Source: Streptacidiphilus melanogenes (lineage in GTDB: Bacteria > Actinomycetota > Actinomycetes > Streptomycetales > Streptomycetaceae). Taken from it: a stretch of 43,758 nucleotides of DNA. Both the position numbers and the translations under genes were made by a program. The notes under the pieces were generated by a model that searched no databases, was not told the origin of the DNA, and was given only the letters and a program-made list of their open reading frames with translations. Location of the stretch: contig NZ_BBPP01000008.1 of NCBI RefSeq assembly GCF_000787835.1, forward strand, positions 162,051-205,808. The letters run 5' to 3'. This document shows positions 23,239-31,977 of the stretch, one piece after another; the stretch's first letter is position 1; the number at the start of each line of letters is the position of its first letter.

Positions 23239-23267
23239 ATTGTACGGTGGGGCGGGACGGGCCAGAA
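23239..23267 (-). promoter_or_regulatory. promoter of the oxidase gene
   Basis: Read leftward, TACAAT (23244-23239) is a near-consensus -10. TTCTGG, 17 bases upstream, is a weak -35. Between this promoter and the gene lies the perfect 10-bp palindrome GTCAGCTGAC at 23206-23215. Confidence 0.4.
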
Positions 23268-23342
23268 GTCAAGCGTCCCCCGATGGTGGGGTGATCCGGC
23301 GCGCCCGTCATGGGGACGCGGTCGGCGGGGAAGACTGTTCGC

Positions 23343-24596
23343 ATGCGTGTGGCACTGATGACGGCGGGCTCACGAGGCGACGTCGCCCCCTGCACCGGCC
23401 TCGGGCACGCCCTGGCGCGCGCCGGGCACGAGGTCACACTGGTGACCCACGGCCGGTTCGAGGGGCTGGCCAAGGAGGCGGGCCTCGGCTTCCACGCGCT
23501 CCCGGTCGACCCGCGTGCGGAGTTGGAGTCCGGCGCGGGCCAGGGCCTGCACCGGGCCACGACCGGAGCCGGCAAGCTCGCCCGCATGATCGCGCTGGCG
23601 CGCTCACTGGTCGCCGACCTCGCCGACGCGATGGTGGCCCCCGCCCGTCAGGCGGACGTGCTGCTGCTCTCCGCCGTCCTTGCACCGGTCGGCCACGTCC
23701 TGGCCGAGGGCTTCGGCCTGCCCAGTCTCGGGGTCTACCTCCAACCCCTCGCCCCGACCGGTGAGTTCCTCGCCCCGGTGGTGGGAGTCCGCTCCCTGGG
23801 GCGCACCGGCAACCGGCTCAGCGCGCGGGCCGTCAACGCCGCCCTGGACCTGATCTTCGTCGAGGCTGCACGCGGCATGCGCAGCCGCCTGGGCCTCCCG
23901 CCCGCGGGAGTCCGCGCCACCCGGCACGCCCGCGAACGCCAGCAGTGGCCCGTGCTGCACGGCTTCAGCCCGCTCGTCGTGCCGCGCCCGCGCGACTGGC
24001 GCGCCGGGCTGGACGTCTGCGGCTACTGGTGGCCCCACTGCCCGCCGACCACGCAGCTGCCTTCATCCGTACGGGACTTCCTCCTCGCCGGACCGCCGCC
24101 GGTCTTCGTCGGCCTCGGCAGCGCGACCGTGCCGGACCCCGAGCGCACCTCCGCCGACCTCGTCGCCTCGCTGCGCGCGGCGGGCCTGCGCGGGATCGTC
24201 CAACGCGGCTGGGCCGGCCTGCACGCCGAGGGCGACGACATGCTCACCGTCGACGAACTCCCGCACGCCCTGGTCTTCCCCCACACCGCCGCCGTCGTCC
24301 ACCACGCGGGCGCGGGCACCACCGCCGCCGCCCTCCGGGCGGGGGTGCCCTCAGTCCCCGTGCCGGTGCAGTTCGACGCGGCCTTCTGGGCCTCCCGCCT
24401 CAAGGCCCTCGGCGTCTCCCCGGGCTCGGTCCCGCTGCGCCACCTCGACGCCCGCGCCCTCACCCCGCTCCTCACCCGCGCCGCCCGCTCCGACCCCCAC
24501 CGCGACCGCGCCCGCCACCTCGGCGCCCTCATCCGCGCCGAGGACGGCTGCGGCCCCGTCCTCTCCTGGCTGGACCGCCTGGACCGGGTGGGCTGA
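23343..24596 (+). CDS. GT1-family (GT-B fold) glycosyltransferase
   Basis: The 417-residue enzyme begins MRVALMTAGSRGDVAPCTGLGHALARAGHEVTL, the N-terminal Rossmann domain of sterol and macrolide glycosyltransferases. The C-terminal donor site is clear: PVFVGLGSATVPD, DELPHALVFPHTAAVVHHAGAGTTAAALRAGVPSVPVPVQFDAAFWA (about 300-350). The family moves sugar from UDP- or TDP-sugars to lipids, sterols or antibiotics. ATG 23343 follows GGGGAAG. It is divergent from the oxidase gene across 184 bases. A sterol-like oxidase beside a sterol-type glycosyltransferase hints at a common hydrophobic substrate, but both families are broad. Confidence 0.88.
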   Translation: MRVALMTAGSRGDVAPCTGLGHALARAGHEVTLVTHGRFEGLAKEAGLGFHALPVDPRAELESGAGQGLHRATTGAGKLARMIALARSLVADLADAMVAPARQADVLLLSAVLAPVGHVLAEGFGLPSLGVYLQPLAPTGEFLAPVVGVRSLGRTGNRLSARAVNAALDLIFVEAARGMRSRLGLPPAGVRATRHARERQQWPVLHGFSPLVVPRPRDWRAGLDVCGYWWPHCPPTTQLPSSVRDFLLAGPPPVFVGLGSATVPDPERTSADLVASLRAAGLRGIVQRGWAGLHAEGDDMLTVDELPHALVFPHTAAVVHHAGAGTTAAALRAGVPSVPVPVQFDAAFWASRLKALGVSPGSVPLRHLDARALTPLLTRAARSDPHRDRARHLGALIRAEDGCGPVLSWLDRLDRVG

Positions 24597-24694
24597 GTGC
24601 GGCGAGCGGTCGCCGGCGGCAGGGGCCGAAGGCGCGCAGAAGGACGGAAACTGTCACACCTCGAACCCGGCCGCGGCCACCGCCGGGAACGCGG

Positions 24695-24725
24695 CTGACC
24701 TGCGCGGCAGGGCTCGGGGTAGGAT
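24695..24725 (+). promoter_or_regulatory. promoter of the M48 protease gene
   Basis: CTGACC at 24695-24700 and TAGGAT at 24720-24725, spaced by 19 bases, resemble an actinobacterial vegetative promoter. A GGGGG ribosome site follows nearer the start. Confidence 0.35.
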
Positions 24726-24775
24726 CCGCCGACACTGTGGCCCGTGGGCCGCCAGGCCATGTGGGGGCTCTTGCG

Positions 24776-26383
24776 ATGACGTTCCGACTGCGCGCTGTCC
24801 GCGCGCTCGTGCTGCTCGCCGGGTTCTACCTGCTGGGCCTGGTGCTGCTGGTGGTCATGGGGGTCGCCGACTGGCTGCTGGTGACCCGGCTGTTCGTCGC
24901 GCCTGCGGCCTGGCTCATCGCCGTGATTCTCATGAGCACCGTGGTGGCCGCCACGACGATCCTGCGAGGCATGTACGCCTTCCTGCGCGCCGGCCGGTTC
25001 GGACCGGTGGCCGACGCGATACGGGTCACACCTGCCGACGCGATACGGGTCACACCTGAGGAAGAGCCCGAGCTCTGGGAGCAGGTGCGAGCCGCCGCCT
25101 CGGTGACCGGGGAGTTGCCGCCGGAAGAGCTCTACCTGACCGCGAAGGTCAACGCGAGCGTCGCCGAGGAGAGCCGGCTGCTGGGACTGCTTCCCGGACG
25201 CCGCCGGATGTTCCTGGGCCTGCCGCTGCTGGCCGGACTGACCGTCCCGCGGCTCCAGGCCGTCCTCGCCCACGAGTTCGGACACTACGGCAACCTCGAC
25301 ACCCGGCTGGGCGCGATCACGATGCGCGGGCGGGCGGCGGTCCTGCACACGGTGCGGGTGTTCCACCGGGGCAGCACCCGGTTGCAGCATCTGATCGGGG
25401 CCCTGTACGGGGCCTACGCCACGATGTTCCTGCGGACCTCGCAACCGGTGGCCCGCAGGCAGGAGTTCGCGGCGGACCAGGCGGCCGCCCGGCACGCGGG
25501 CCGCGACGCGACGGCCAACGCGCTGCGGGCGTTGCCCGTCCTCGACGCGGCCCACCAGCACTATCTGCGGACGTACGCCGGGATGGGCTCGAAACTCGGT
25601 GCGCTTCCGCCCGTGGGTGAGGTGCACGGCGGATTCCGGCGGCTGCTGGCCGCCCGCTCCGAGGAAGGGCTCGCCGTCCTCCGCAACGGGCAGCGCGCCC
25701 CGCGTCCGCACGAGTACGACTCGCACCCGCCGATGGCCGAGCGGATCGCCCGGATCGAGGAACTGCCCGCGGACGGCCGCGCCGACGAGTCGGCCGGCGA
25801 GCCGAGCGCCCTTGCGCTGCTGCACGACCCGGACCGGGTGTTCGCCGAGCTGGAGAAGTGCGTGCTCCCGCCGGCGACGGCGGAGCTGCGCCGCCTGAGC
25901 TGGGACGACCTGGCCATGATCCGCGCACTCGCCGACGCCGACGGCTGGTCCAAGCCTTTGCGTGTCGCCGTGGCCCGGTCGCTGCGCAGCGAGGTCGGTG
26001 GTCGAGCCGGGGGTGAGCTGGTGCCGGACGACGAGCTGCCCAGCCTTGCGGAGGTCCTCGATGCGATCGACCGCGGCCTGCTGTGGACGGAGATCGCCAA
26101 CCGGATGCCCAAGCCGGGCCAGGCCTCACGACTGACGGGCGAATCGGCCCGCAACTTCATCCGCCCCAAGGTCTTTGACGGTCTCGCGGGCATGGTCCAT
26201 CTCCACCTCGCCAAGGCCGGGCACGCGGTCCCGGACGTCGCCTGGTCCGGTATCCCCGGCGTAGCCCTCCCTGAGGCCTGGGAGGCAGGCATGGACAACG
26301 CCCTCGACGCGGCCGTCTCCGACACTCCCGACACCACGCCCCTCCGGGCCCTGCTCGCCACCGATGCCCAGGTGCCGGCGTAA
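24776..26383 (+). CDS. M48-family membrane metalloprotease
   Basis: The 535-residue protein has two N-terminal membrane helices (about 8-32 and 42-65). The zinc motif HEFGH is at 166-170 (Ala-His-Glu-Phe-Gly-His-Tyr), and Glu230 in RRQEFAADQAA is the third ligand. This places it in the HtpX/Ste24-like M48 family of membrane-linked quality-control proteases. Residues 79-94 hold an exact duplicate of ADAIRVTP between the helices and the protease domain, from a 24-bp tandem repeat. After about residue 300 the C-terminal 230 residues are mostly helical and not recognised. ATG 24776 follows GGGGG. It is a separate transcript from the GT1 gene upstream. Confidence 0.88.
   Translation: MTFRLRAVRALVLLAGFYLLGLVLLVVMGVADWLLVTRLFVAPAAWLIAVILMSTVVAATTILRGMYAFLRAGRFGPVADAIRVTPADAIRVTPEEEPELWEQVRAAASVTGELPPEELYLTAKVNASVAEESRLLGLLPGRRRMFLGLPLLAGLTVPRLQAVLAHEFGHYGNLDTRLGAITMRGRAAVLHTVRVFHRGSTRLQHLIGALYGAYATMFLRTSQPVARRQEFAADQAAARHAGRDATANALRALPVLDAAHQHYLRTYAGMGSKLGALPPVGEVHGGFRRLLAARSEEGLAVLRNGQRAPRPHEYDSHPPMAERIARIEELPADGRADESAGEPSALALLHDPDRVFAELEKCVLPPATAELRRLSWDDLAMIRALADADGWSKPLRVAVARSLRSEVGGRAGGELVPDDELPSLAEVLDAIDRGLLWTEIANRMPKPGQASRLTGESARNFIRPKVFDGLAGMVHLHLAKAGHAVPDVAWSGIPGVALPEAWEAGMDNALDAAVSDTPDTTPLRALLATDAQVPA
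25011..25058 (+). repeat. exact 24-bp tandem duplication inside the M48 gene
   Basis: Bases 25011-25034 are repeated without change at 25035-25058. The unit is a multiple of three, so the reading frame is kept and eight residues are duplicated. Perfect identity suggests a recent event or active length variation. Confidence 0.9.
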
Positions 26384-26503
26384 CACCCACCTCGCCGGCC
26401 CCATCGGTGCGTGGCTGCCCGTCTATTGATGATCACCTGCTGCCGCTCGTCCAGCTGTCCACCGGCGGCTGTCAATGTCAGTCACGTCTGCCACGATCTC
26501 GCC

Positions 26504-29025
26504 ATGCTCGACGAATCCCCGGTCACCGGGACCCTGAACGACGACGCGCCTTCGGCCCGCCGCTCGGCCGATCCGGGCTGTCCGCTGTGGTTGGCGGAGT
26601 TCCTGGAGCGCCGACGGACCGAGCCGCGCTTCGGCTTCGCCGACTGGCAGGGGCAGGAGGAGTACCAGCGTCACCGCGCGCGGATCGACGCCGCCTGGGA
26701 CGTCGTCGAGCAGCGGCTTTCGGTCAGCACCGAGGAGGAGCAGCGGTCCGCCGTGGTTGCGCTGCTGACCGCCGACGGGCTGGACAGCACGGACGCCTGG
26801 CGGGCCCGCGAGGGCGTCACGCCGCTGGTGGCGCTGCTCGACGGGTGGACGCCCGAGGAGGTCGAGGCACTGCTGCGGCGCGCGTGCGCCGATGCGAGCA
26901 GGCCGCTGGCGGCGCGGGACCTGGGCCTGGCGCTGGACGCCGCCGAGCGGCTGGACGCCGATGGATGCCGCGCCGTGGCGGCGTGGGTGCGTCACGCCCG
27001 CGGGGAGGTCGCCGCACTCGAGGCCGACGCGCGGCGGCGGGGTCGACTCACCGCCAGGCTGGACGCGCTGCTCGGCCGCGTGGAGGAGGCGGTGATCCCC
27101 GCAGGCCTGATCCCCGCGTACGACGTGTGGGCCGCTGCGCTGCGGGAGCAGGCCGGGAGGGCGGCGACGCCGGAACTCGCGGCGTTCCTGCGCCACATGA
27201 CGGGCCTTTCCGGGCCGCGGCCGACACAGCGGTGGCGGCGGGCGTGCACGGAGCTGGCCGACGCCGCGTCCGCGCGCGACCTGGCGGCGGAGGTGCTGCG
27301 CAGCCTGGCCGAGGACGAGCCGTTGTGCAGCAAGGAGCGCGGTGCGCACGCGGACTGGATGGGGGAGGGGTCGCACTACCACTTCCTGGTCCACCAGGAC
27401 GACCGGGACCTGGCGCGGGGCCTGATCTGGACGTCGGCCCTGACCGGCGGCCCGGCGACGGTGGCTCACCTGGTCGCGCTCGCGCTGCGCGTCGGCCTGC
27501 ACAGCGGTGGTGGCGTGATCGCCGACCTCAAGCTCGCGGGTGCGGCCATCAACGCACTGGCGGAGGTCGAGGACGCCTCGGCGTTGGCGGCGTTGTGGCG
27601 TCTACGGTCGCGGATCCGCGACCGCGCACTGCGCAAGCAGGTGGACACGGCACTGACCACGGCCGCCGCCCGCGCGGGGATCACTCCCGCCAGCTCGTCG
27701 AGCGCAGCGTACCCGACCACGGGCTGGCCCCTGACGGCTCGTCGGAGCGGACGCTCACGGGCGGCTACCGCGTCCGGCTGGCGATCGAGGACGGCACGAC
27801 GGTCCGCCTGACCTTCACCGCGCCCGACGGCCGGTCCTCCCGCACCGCTCCGGCGGCCGTCAAGGGCTCGGAGCAGCTCGGGCCGCTCAAGGTACTGGCG
27901 AAGGAGGTACGTGGCACGCTGTCCGGCGAGCGGGCCCGGCTCGAGGCGCTGATGTCGGCGGACCGCACCTGGCCCTACGACGAGTGGTGCCGCTACTACC
28001 GCGACCACCCCGTCACCGGCACCCTGGTCCGAAGCCTGATCTGGGAGTTCGCGGACGCGGACGACGGCCCCTGGCAGGCGGCGGCGCCCGGTCGCTTGCC
28101 CGTCGGCAGCCCCGCACGGGTCCGGCTCTGGCACCCGGTCCGCGCCACCGTGGACGAGGTCCGCGCCTGGCGCGAGCGGATCGTGACGGACCAGTGGCGG
28201 CAGCCGTTCAAACAGGCCTTCCGGGAGATCTACCTGCTCACCCCGGCAGAGGAGGAGACGGGCGGTTACTCCAACCGCTTCGCTGCCCACATCGTCCACT
28301 ACCAGTGCCTCTACGCCCTGTTCAAGGAACGCGGCTGGCAGGCCAACTACCTGTGCAACCACGATGGCGGCTGGGACGGCGAAGCCCGAGGCGAGTTCGG
28401 CGACGGCGGGTGGCGGGTCCGGTTCGACCACGAGCCGGCCGACGACCAGTTCCACTACAGCCCCGACCACGCCACCACCGACCAGGTCCGCTTCGACCGC
28501 CGCACAGGCCGCCGCTGGGAGCCGGTCCCGCTGACCGACGTGCCGCCCGCCGTCTTCACCGAGGCGATGCGTGACGTCGACCTCTTCGTCGCCGTCACCT
28601 CGATCGCCGCCGACCCCACCTGGACCGACCGCGGCGACGACCGGTACGCCGCGTACTGGCAGTCCGCCGTCTTCGGCGACCTCACCGCCAACGCGCAGGT
28701 CCGGCGCGAGGCTTTGGAGCGGATCCTGCCGCGTCTGCGGATCGCCAAGAAGTGCTCGCTGGAGGGCCGTTTCCTGGTCGTGCGAGGTGAGTTGGCGACG
28801 TACCGGATCCATCTGGGTTCGGCGAACGTGCTGATGGAGCCCAGCGGCGCGTATCTGTGCGTCGTGCCTTCCCGGAAGGGTGGCGCGGGTGCCGGGACGG
28901 GGCGGGTGTTCCTGCCGTTCGAGGACGAGCGGCTGTCGTTGGTGCTCAGCAAGGCCTTCCTGCTCGCAGACGACGCCAGGATCACGGACGAGTCCATCCT
29001 CAGGCAGATAAGGCGGGCGGTCTGA
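26504..29025 (+). pseudogene. DUF4132/MolR-like protein gene with a frameshift
   Basis: The gene is read in one frame from ATG 26504 to about 27690 (...RKQVDTALTTAAARAGITPA) and in another frame from there to TGA 29023-29025 (QLVERSVPDHGLAPDG...). Adding one base near 27689-27691 joins ITPA to QLVERSVPDHGL and gives one protein of about 840 residues. The N-terminal part is helical, HEAT-like. The C-terminal 350 residues are the DUF4132 domain (RQPFKQAFREIYLLTPAEE, YSNRFAAHIVHYQCLYALF, ERGWQANYL, LEGRFLVVRGELATYRIHLGS). Codon bias is strong on both sides, so the change is recent, a sequencing error, or a programmed frameshift. CACGAT at 26492-26497 suggests a leaderless start. DUF4132 has no firmly known function. 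Confidence 0.75.
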
Positions 29026-29417
29026 TGGCCACCGTGAAGTTCCGGGACGAGACCGCGACGGGGCGGGCGATCGCGGCGTTCGAGGTCGGGGGGCTGCCGG
29101 GGCGGGTGACGGTGCGCGAGCTGGTGCGGGTCCGGGTGCGAGAGGAGGTCGCACGGCACAACGCCCAGCCGGGAGTTCGCTACCACGGGTTGGTGCGCCC
29201 CACCGACGCGGAGGTGGAGCTGAACGGCTACTGGCTCAGCGCGTCCCGGCGCCTCGACTGGGAGGAGCAGGCCGACGTCGCCGAGCGGGCGTTCGCGTCC
29301 AACGGGTTCTTCGTCCTGCTCGGCGACCGTCAGGTCGAGAGCCTGGACGAGGTGGTCGACCTGGATGCCGATCCCGTGCTCGTCTTCATCAAACTGGTTC
29401 AGCTGGTGGGCGGATGA
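29025..29417 (+). CDS. small partner protein coupled to DUF4132
   Basis: This 130-residue protein begins at ATG 29025, whose A is the last base of the DUF4132 stop codon (TGATG), so translation is coupled. It has a compact alpha/beta look (ATVKFRDETATGRAIAAFEV, RVTVRELVRVRVREEVARHN, LDWEEQADVAERAFASNGFFVL, DPVLVFIKLVQLVGG) and could resemble a ubiquitin-like fold at the ends. I recall such proteins next to DUF4132 genes in other streptomycetes. The intact state of this gene argues that the upstream frameshift has not long been present. Confidence 0.75.
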   Translation: MATVKFRDETATGRAIAAFEVGGLPGRVTVRELVRVRVREEVARHNAQPGVRYHGLVRPTDAEVELNGYWLSASRRLDWEEQADVAERAFASNGFFVLLGDRQVESLDEVVDLDADPVLVFIKLVQLVGG

Positions 29418-29517
29418 CGAAGGGTCAGGGAGTGGACGGTAACGCCTGCGGGTGATCTTCGTCTGTTACCCTCGGCCGGTCGGCAGCAACGCGTGGTCCA
29501 CGGCGGAAGGTTGGCGC

Positions 29518-30123
29518 ATGTCGGTTCCTCAGCTGGACGCCGTGACGGTGGTCGCCAGGAACGAGCGCGACAGCAGCACGTTCGACGTGCTGCCCGTGGG
29601 GTCGGACACGCCGGCGGTGCGGCTGTTCAAGCCGTACTTCTACGACTCCCTGCACCCCATGGAGGTGCTGGTCGGGCCGCGTCTGGACCAGCTGGCGGGG
29701 TGGGTCACCACCGTCGGGGCCAAGGGCGTCGACGGGACGAAGCACGGCACCGTCAGCCACCACGCGGGCTCGCAGTTCCAGCAGGAGTCCTGGACCGTCG
29801 AACAGCCCGGGCTCCCGCCGCTGACCGGGACACCGCATGGCAGGGGCGCGCGGTTACGCCACACGACGGCCCTGGCCGTCCTGCCGTTCGCGGGCGGCGC
29901 GCTCGATCTGCTCCTCGACTACCGGATCGCCTTCGAGGGGCCCGGCAGTGACGGGTTCGAGCTCTCGCGGTCGAAGGGTGTGCACGCACGCTACGCGCTG
30001 CGGCTGCACGACCGGCGCGTGAGCCTGCTGCTGGCCCTTGCCGCGGTCGTGCGGTACGACTGGCTGCTCGCGCCCGACCCGAAGAAGGGCCTGATGGACC
30101 TCACGTTCCCCAAGCGGAGCTGA
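29518..30123 (+). CDS. hypothetical protein, possibly LURP-one/tubby-like fold
   Basis: The 201-residue protein starts at ATG 29518, with GGAAGG upstream. It has no signal peptide. The alternating strands (LDAVTVVARNERDSSTFDVLPV, FGG-type turns, ESWTVEQPG) followed by a hydrophobic C-terminal helix (RVSLLLALAAVVRYDWLL) resemble the beta-barrel plus central helix of LURP-one-related or scramblase-like domains. That resemblance is by eye only. It lies alone, 100 bases beyond the DUF4132 partner gene. Confidence 0.6.
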   Translation: MSVPQLDAVTVVARNERDSSTFDVLPVGSDTPAVRLFKPYFYDSLHPMEVLVGPRLDQLAGWVTTVGAKGVDGTKHGTVSHHAGSQFQQESWTVEQPGLPPLTGTPHGRGARLRHTTALAVLPFAGGALDLLLDYRIAFEGPGSDGFELSRSKGVHARYALRLHDRRVSLLLALAAVVRYDWLLAPDPKKGLMDLTFPKRS

Positions 30124-30202
30124 GCCGAGCGGCGCCTCGCACGGCCGTCGACGCCGAGAGGCACCGGTGCGCGGACGAGGGCCGGTGTGCCATGGTCGGG
30201 GA

Positions 30203-31210
30203 ATGAGCGCGAGCGACGAGGTGGGGCGTCCCGACGTGGTGGTGGTCGGGGCGGGGGTCATCGGGTTGACCACGGCGGCGGTGCTGGCCGAGGCCGGGCT
30301 GCGGGTGCGGGTGGACGCCGAGCGGTTGCCCGGCGCGACCACCTCCGCGGCGGCGGGGGCGACCTGGGGCCCGTTCATGATCGGACCGGAGGACCGGGTC
30401 GCGGCCTGGGCCGCCACCAGCCTCGCGGTCTTCGAGGAGCTGGCGGCCGGCCAGGAAGAGACCGGCGTGGCCGTCATCGAGGGCACGCACCAGTCGATGA
30501 CGCCCACCGAGCCGCCGCGCTGGGCCGTCTCGGCCGGGGTCCGGCCCTGCACGGCGGCCGAGCTGCGCCCGGGTTACGTCACGGGCTGGCGGCGGCGGTC
30601 CCCGGTGGTCGACATGCCCCGCTACCTCGCCTGGCTGGAGCGGCGGTTCACCCACGCGGGTGGGCGCGTCCGCGCCCACGCCTACCGCTCGCTGGCCGAG
30701 ACGGCGCAGGAGGCACCGGTCGTCGTCAACTGCTCCGGAGTCGGCGCCGCGACGCTGGTCCCCGACCCCGGCGTCACGCCCGTGCGCGGGCAGGTTGTCG
30801 TGGTCCGGCACGGTGGCGCGCTGCGCGAGTTCTTCGGCGACGATACCCCCGACGCCCCGGAGCTGACCTACGCGTTCCCGCACGGGGACACCGCCGTCCT
30901 CGGCGGCACCGCGCAGCGCGGGGACGCGACGCTCGAGCCGTCACCGGCCGTCAGCGAGGCGATCCTGCACCGCTGCAGGGCCGTCCTGCCCGAGCTGCGC
31001 GGCGCCGAGGTGCTCGGCACGCGCGTGGGGCTGCGCCCTGCCCGCGAGGCGGTGAGGCTGGAGACGGCCCGGGTCGCCGGGGCGGACGGGGCGGACGGGG
31101 CGGTCCTGGTCCACAACTACGGTCACGGCGGCGCCGGCGTCACCGTCTCGTGGGGCTGTGCCGCCGAGGTGCTGGACCTGGTCAAGCAGGCTGGGATTCC
31201 CGGCCACTGA
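30203..31210 (+). CDS. FAD-dependent D-amino-acid-oxidase-like enzyme
   Basis: The 335-residue protein has the dinucleotide fold VVVVGAGVIGLTTAAVLAEAGLRV (GxGxxG at 16-21). It also has TTSAAAGATWGPF, an FAD pyrophosphate loop of the D-amino-acid oxidase group, VVNCSGVGAATLVPD, and the C-terminal pair GLRPAR (the arginine that binds the substrate carboxylate) and HNYGHGGAGVTVSWG. The product is therefore expected to oxidise D-amino acids, or a close analogue such as D-aspartate, to keto acids with release of peroxide. ATG 30203 is close to a GGGGA site. It is transcribed alone. The DAO superfamily also includes glycine and sarcosine oxidases, which cannot be ruled out. Confidence 0.88.
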   Translation: MSASDEVGRPDVVVVGAGVIGLTTAAVLAEAGLRVRVDAERLPGATTSAAAGATWGPFMIGPEDRVAAWAATSLAVFEELAAGQEETGVAVIEGTHQSMTPTEPPRWAVSAGVRPCTAAELRPGYVTGWRRRSPVVDMPRYLAWLERRFTHAGGRVRAHAYRSLAETAQEAPVVVNCSGVGAATLVPDPGVTPVRGQVVVVRHGGALREFFGDDTPDAPELTYAFPHGDTAVLGGTAQRGDATLEPSPAVSEAILHRCRAVLPELRGAEVLGTRVGLRPAREAVRLETARVAGADGADGAVLVHNYGHGGAGVTVSWGCAAEVLDLVKQAGIPGH

Positions 31211-31337
31211 GCAACCGCTCAGGAGTGCGGCGCGAACCGGCGCTGCCACCGGCCCGCGCCGCGCGTCCGGGAGATCCCCATGGGAAGGCCCGGACCGGTA
31301 CGTTGGTGGGAGCATCCGGCGACCCAGGAGGCAGGCG

Positions 31338-31628
31338 TTGAGCGCACAGCCGGTCCACCGAGCCGACGACGACCCGCGCGTCCCGGCCATCGCACGCAGC
31401 ATCCAGGCCGTCGGCAACGCGCTCAGCAGCGAGAAGCGCCTCGCCTTCTACGCCGAGGTGCTCGGCGCGGAGGCCGGGGAGCCGATCAACCTGGTGATCG
31501 AGACCTGGTGGCGCGAGGCCATGCTCGACCAGCTGCCCGGCCGCGCCGAGCGCCTTGCCGACGCGCTGGCGCGGCGCGGCGGCGTGACGCTCGATGAGCT
31601 CGCAGCCCGCGCCGGCGGGCTGGATTGA
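31338..31628 (+). CDS. small helical protein, possible antitoxin of a coupled pair
   Basis: The 96-residue protein starts at TTG 31338. AGGAGG seven bases upstream decides this start, since no ATG or GTG follows usefully. The chain (SIQAVGNALSSEKRLAFYAEVLGAE, NLVIETWWREAMLDQLPGRAERLADALARRGGVTLDELAARAG) is almost all helix. The stop overlaps the next start (TTGA at 31625-31628). Size, order and coupling resemble an antitoxin preceding its toxin. No named antitoxin family is recognised. Confidence 0.65.
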   Translation: MSAQPVHRADDDPRVPAIARSIQAVGNALSSEKRLAFYAEVLGAEAGEPINLVIETWWREAMLDQLPGRAERLADALARRGGVTLDELAARAGGLD

Positions 31629-31933
31629 CCGGGCCCGAACCGACGCCGCACCGCTGGAGTCTGGTCACCGGACCGGGCGTGGACGACGTGCTGCTCGACA
31701 TGCTGAAGTCCGGCGACGTGGGCGAGGCGCTGTGCCGCTCCGTGCTGCGCTTTCTGCGCGCCCTCGCCCTGGAGGCCGGGGCCGCGGTCGACGCGGGCCG
31801 GGAGGCGCCGGGCGTGCGACTCTCCGACGGGCGGCTCTCGCTGGTCATACCCCGCGAGCCGGTGCTCGTCTCGTACGTGGCGCTGCCCGAGCACCGCGAA
31901 CTGCGTGTCACCGACGTGGTCTGGATGGCCTGA
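31625..31933 (+). CDS. small RelE/HigB-like protein, possible toxin
   Basis: This 102-residue protein starts at TTG 31625, overlapping the previous stop. Its layout is a strand, two helices (GVDDVLLDMLKSGDVGEALCRSVLRFLRALA) and then strands (GVRLSDGRLSLVIPREPVLVSYVALPEHRELRVTDVVW). That order, with a terminal strand pair containing SYVALPEHRELRV, recalls the RelE/ParE fold. The catalytic residues of RelE are not clearly present. It is read as a possible toxin because of the coupled gene before it, but a two-gene regulatory unit of other kind is equally open. Confidence 0.6.
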   Translation: MTGPEPTPHRWSLVTGPGVDDVLLDMLKSGDVGEALCRSVLRFLRALALEAGAAVDAGREAPGVRLSDGRLSLVIPREPVLVSYVALPEHRELRVTDVVWMA

Positions 31934-31977
31934 ACCGCAGGGGGCGGCGCAATGGTTCCGCCGTCACCGTTCCGGTC

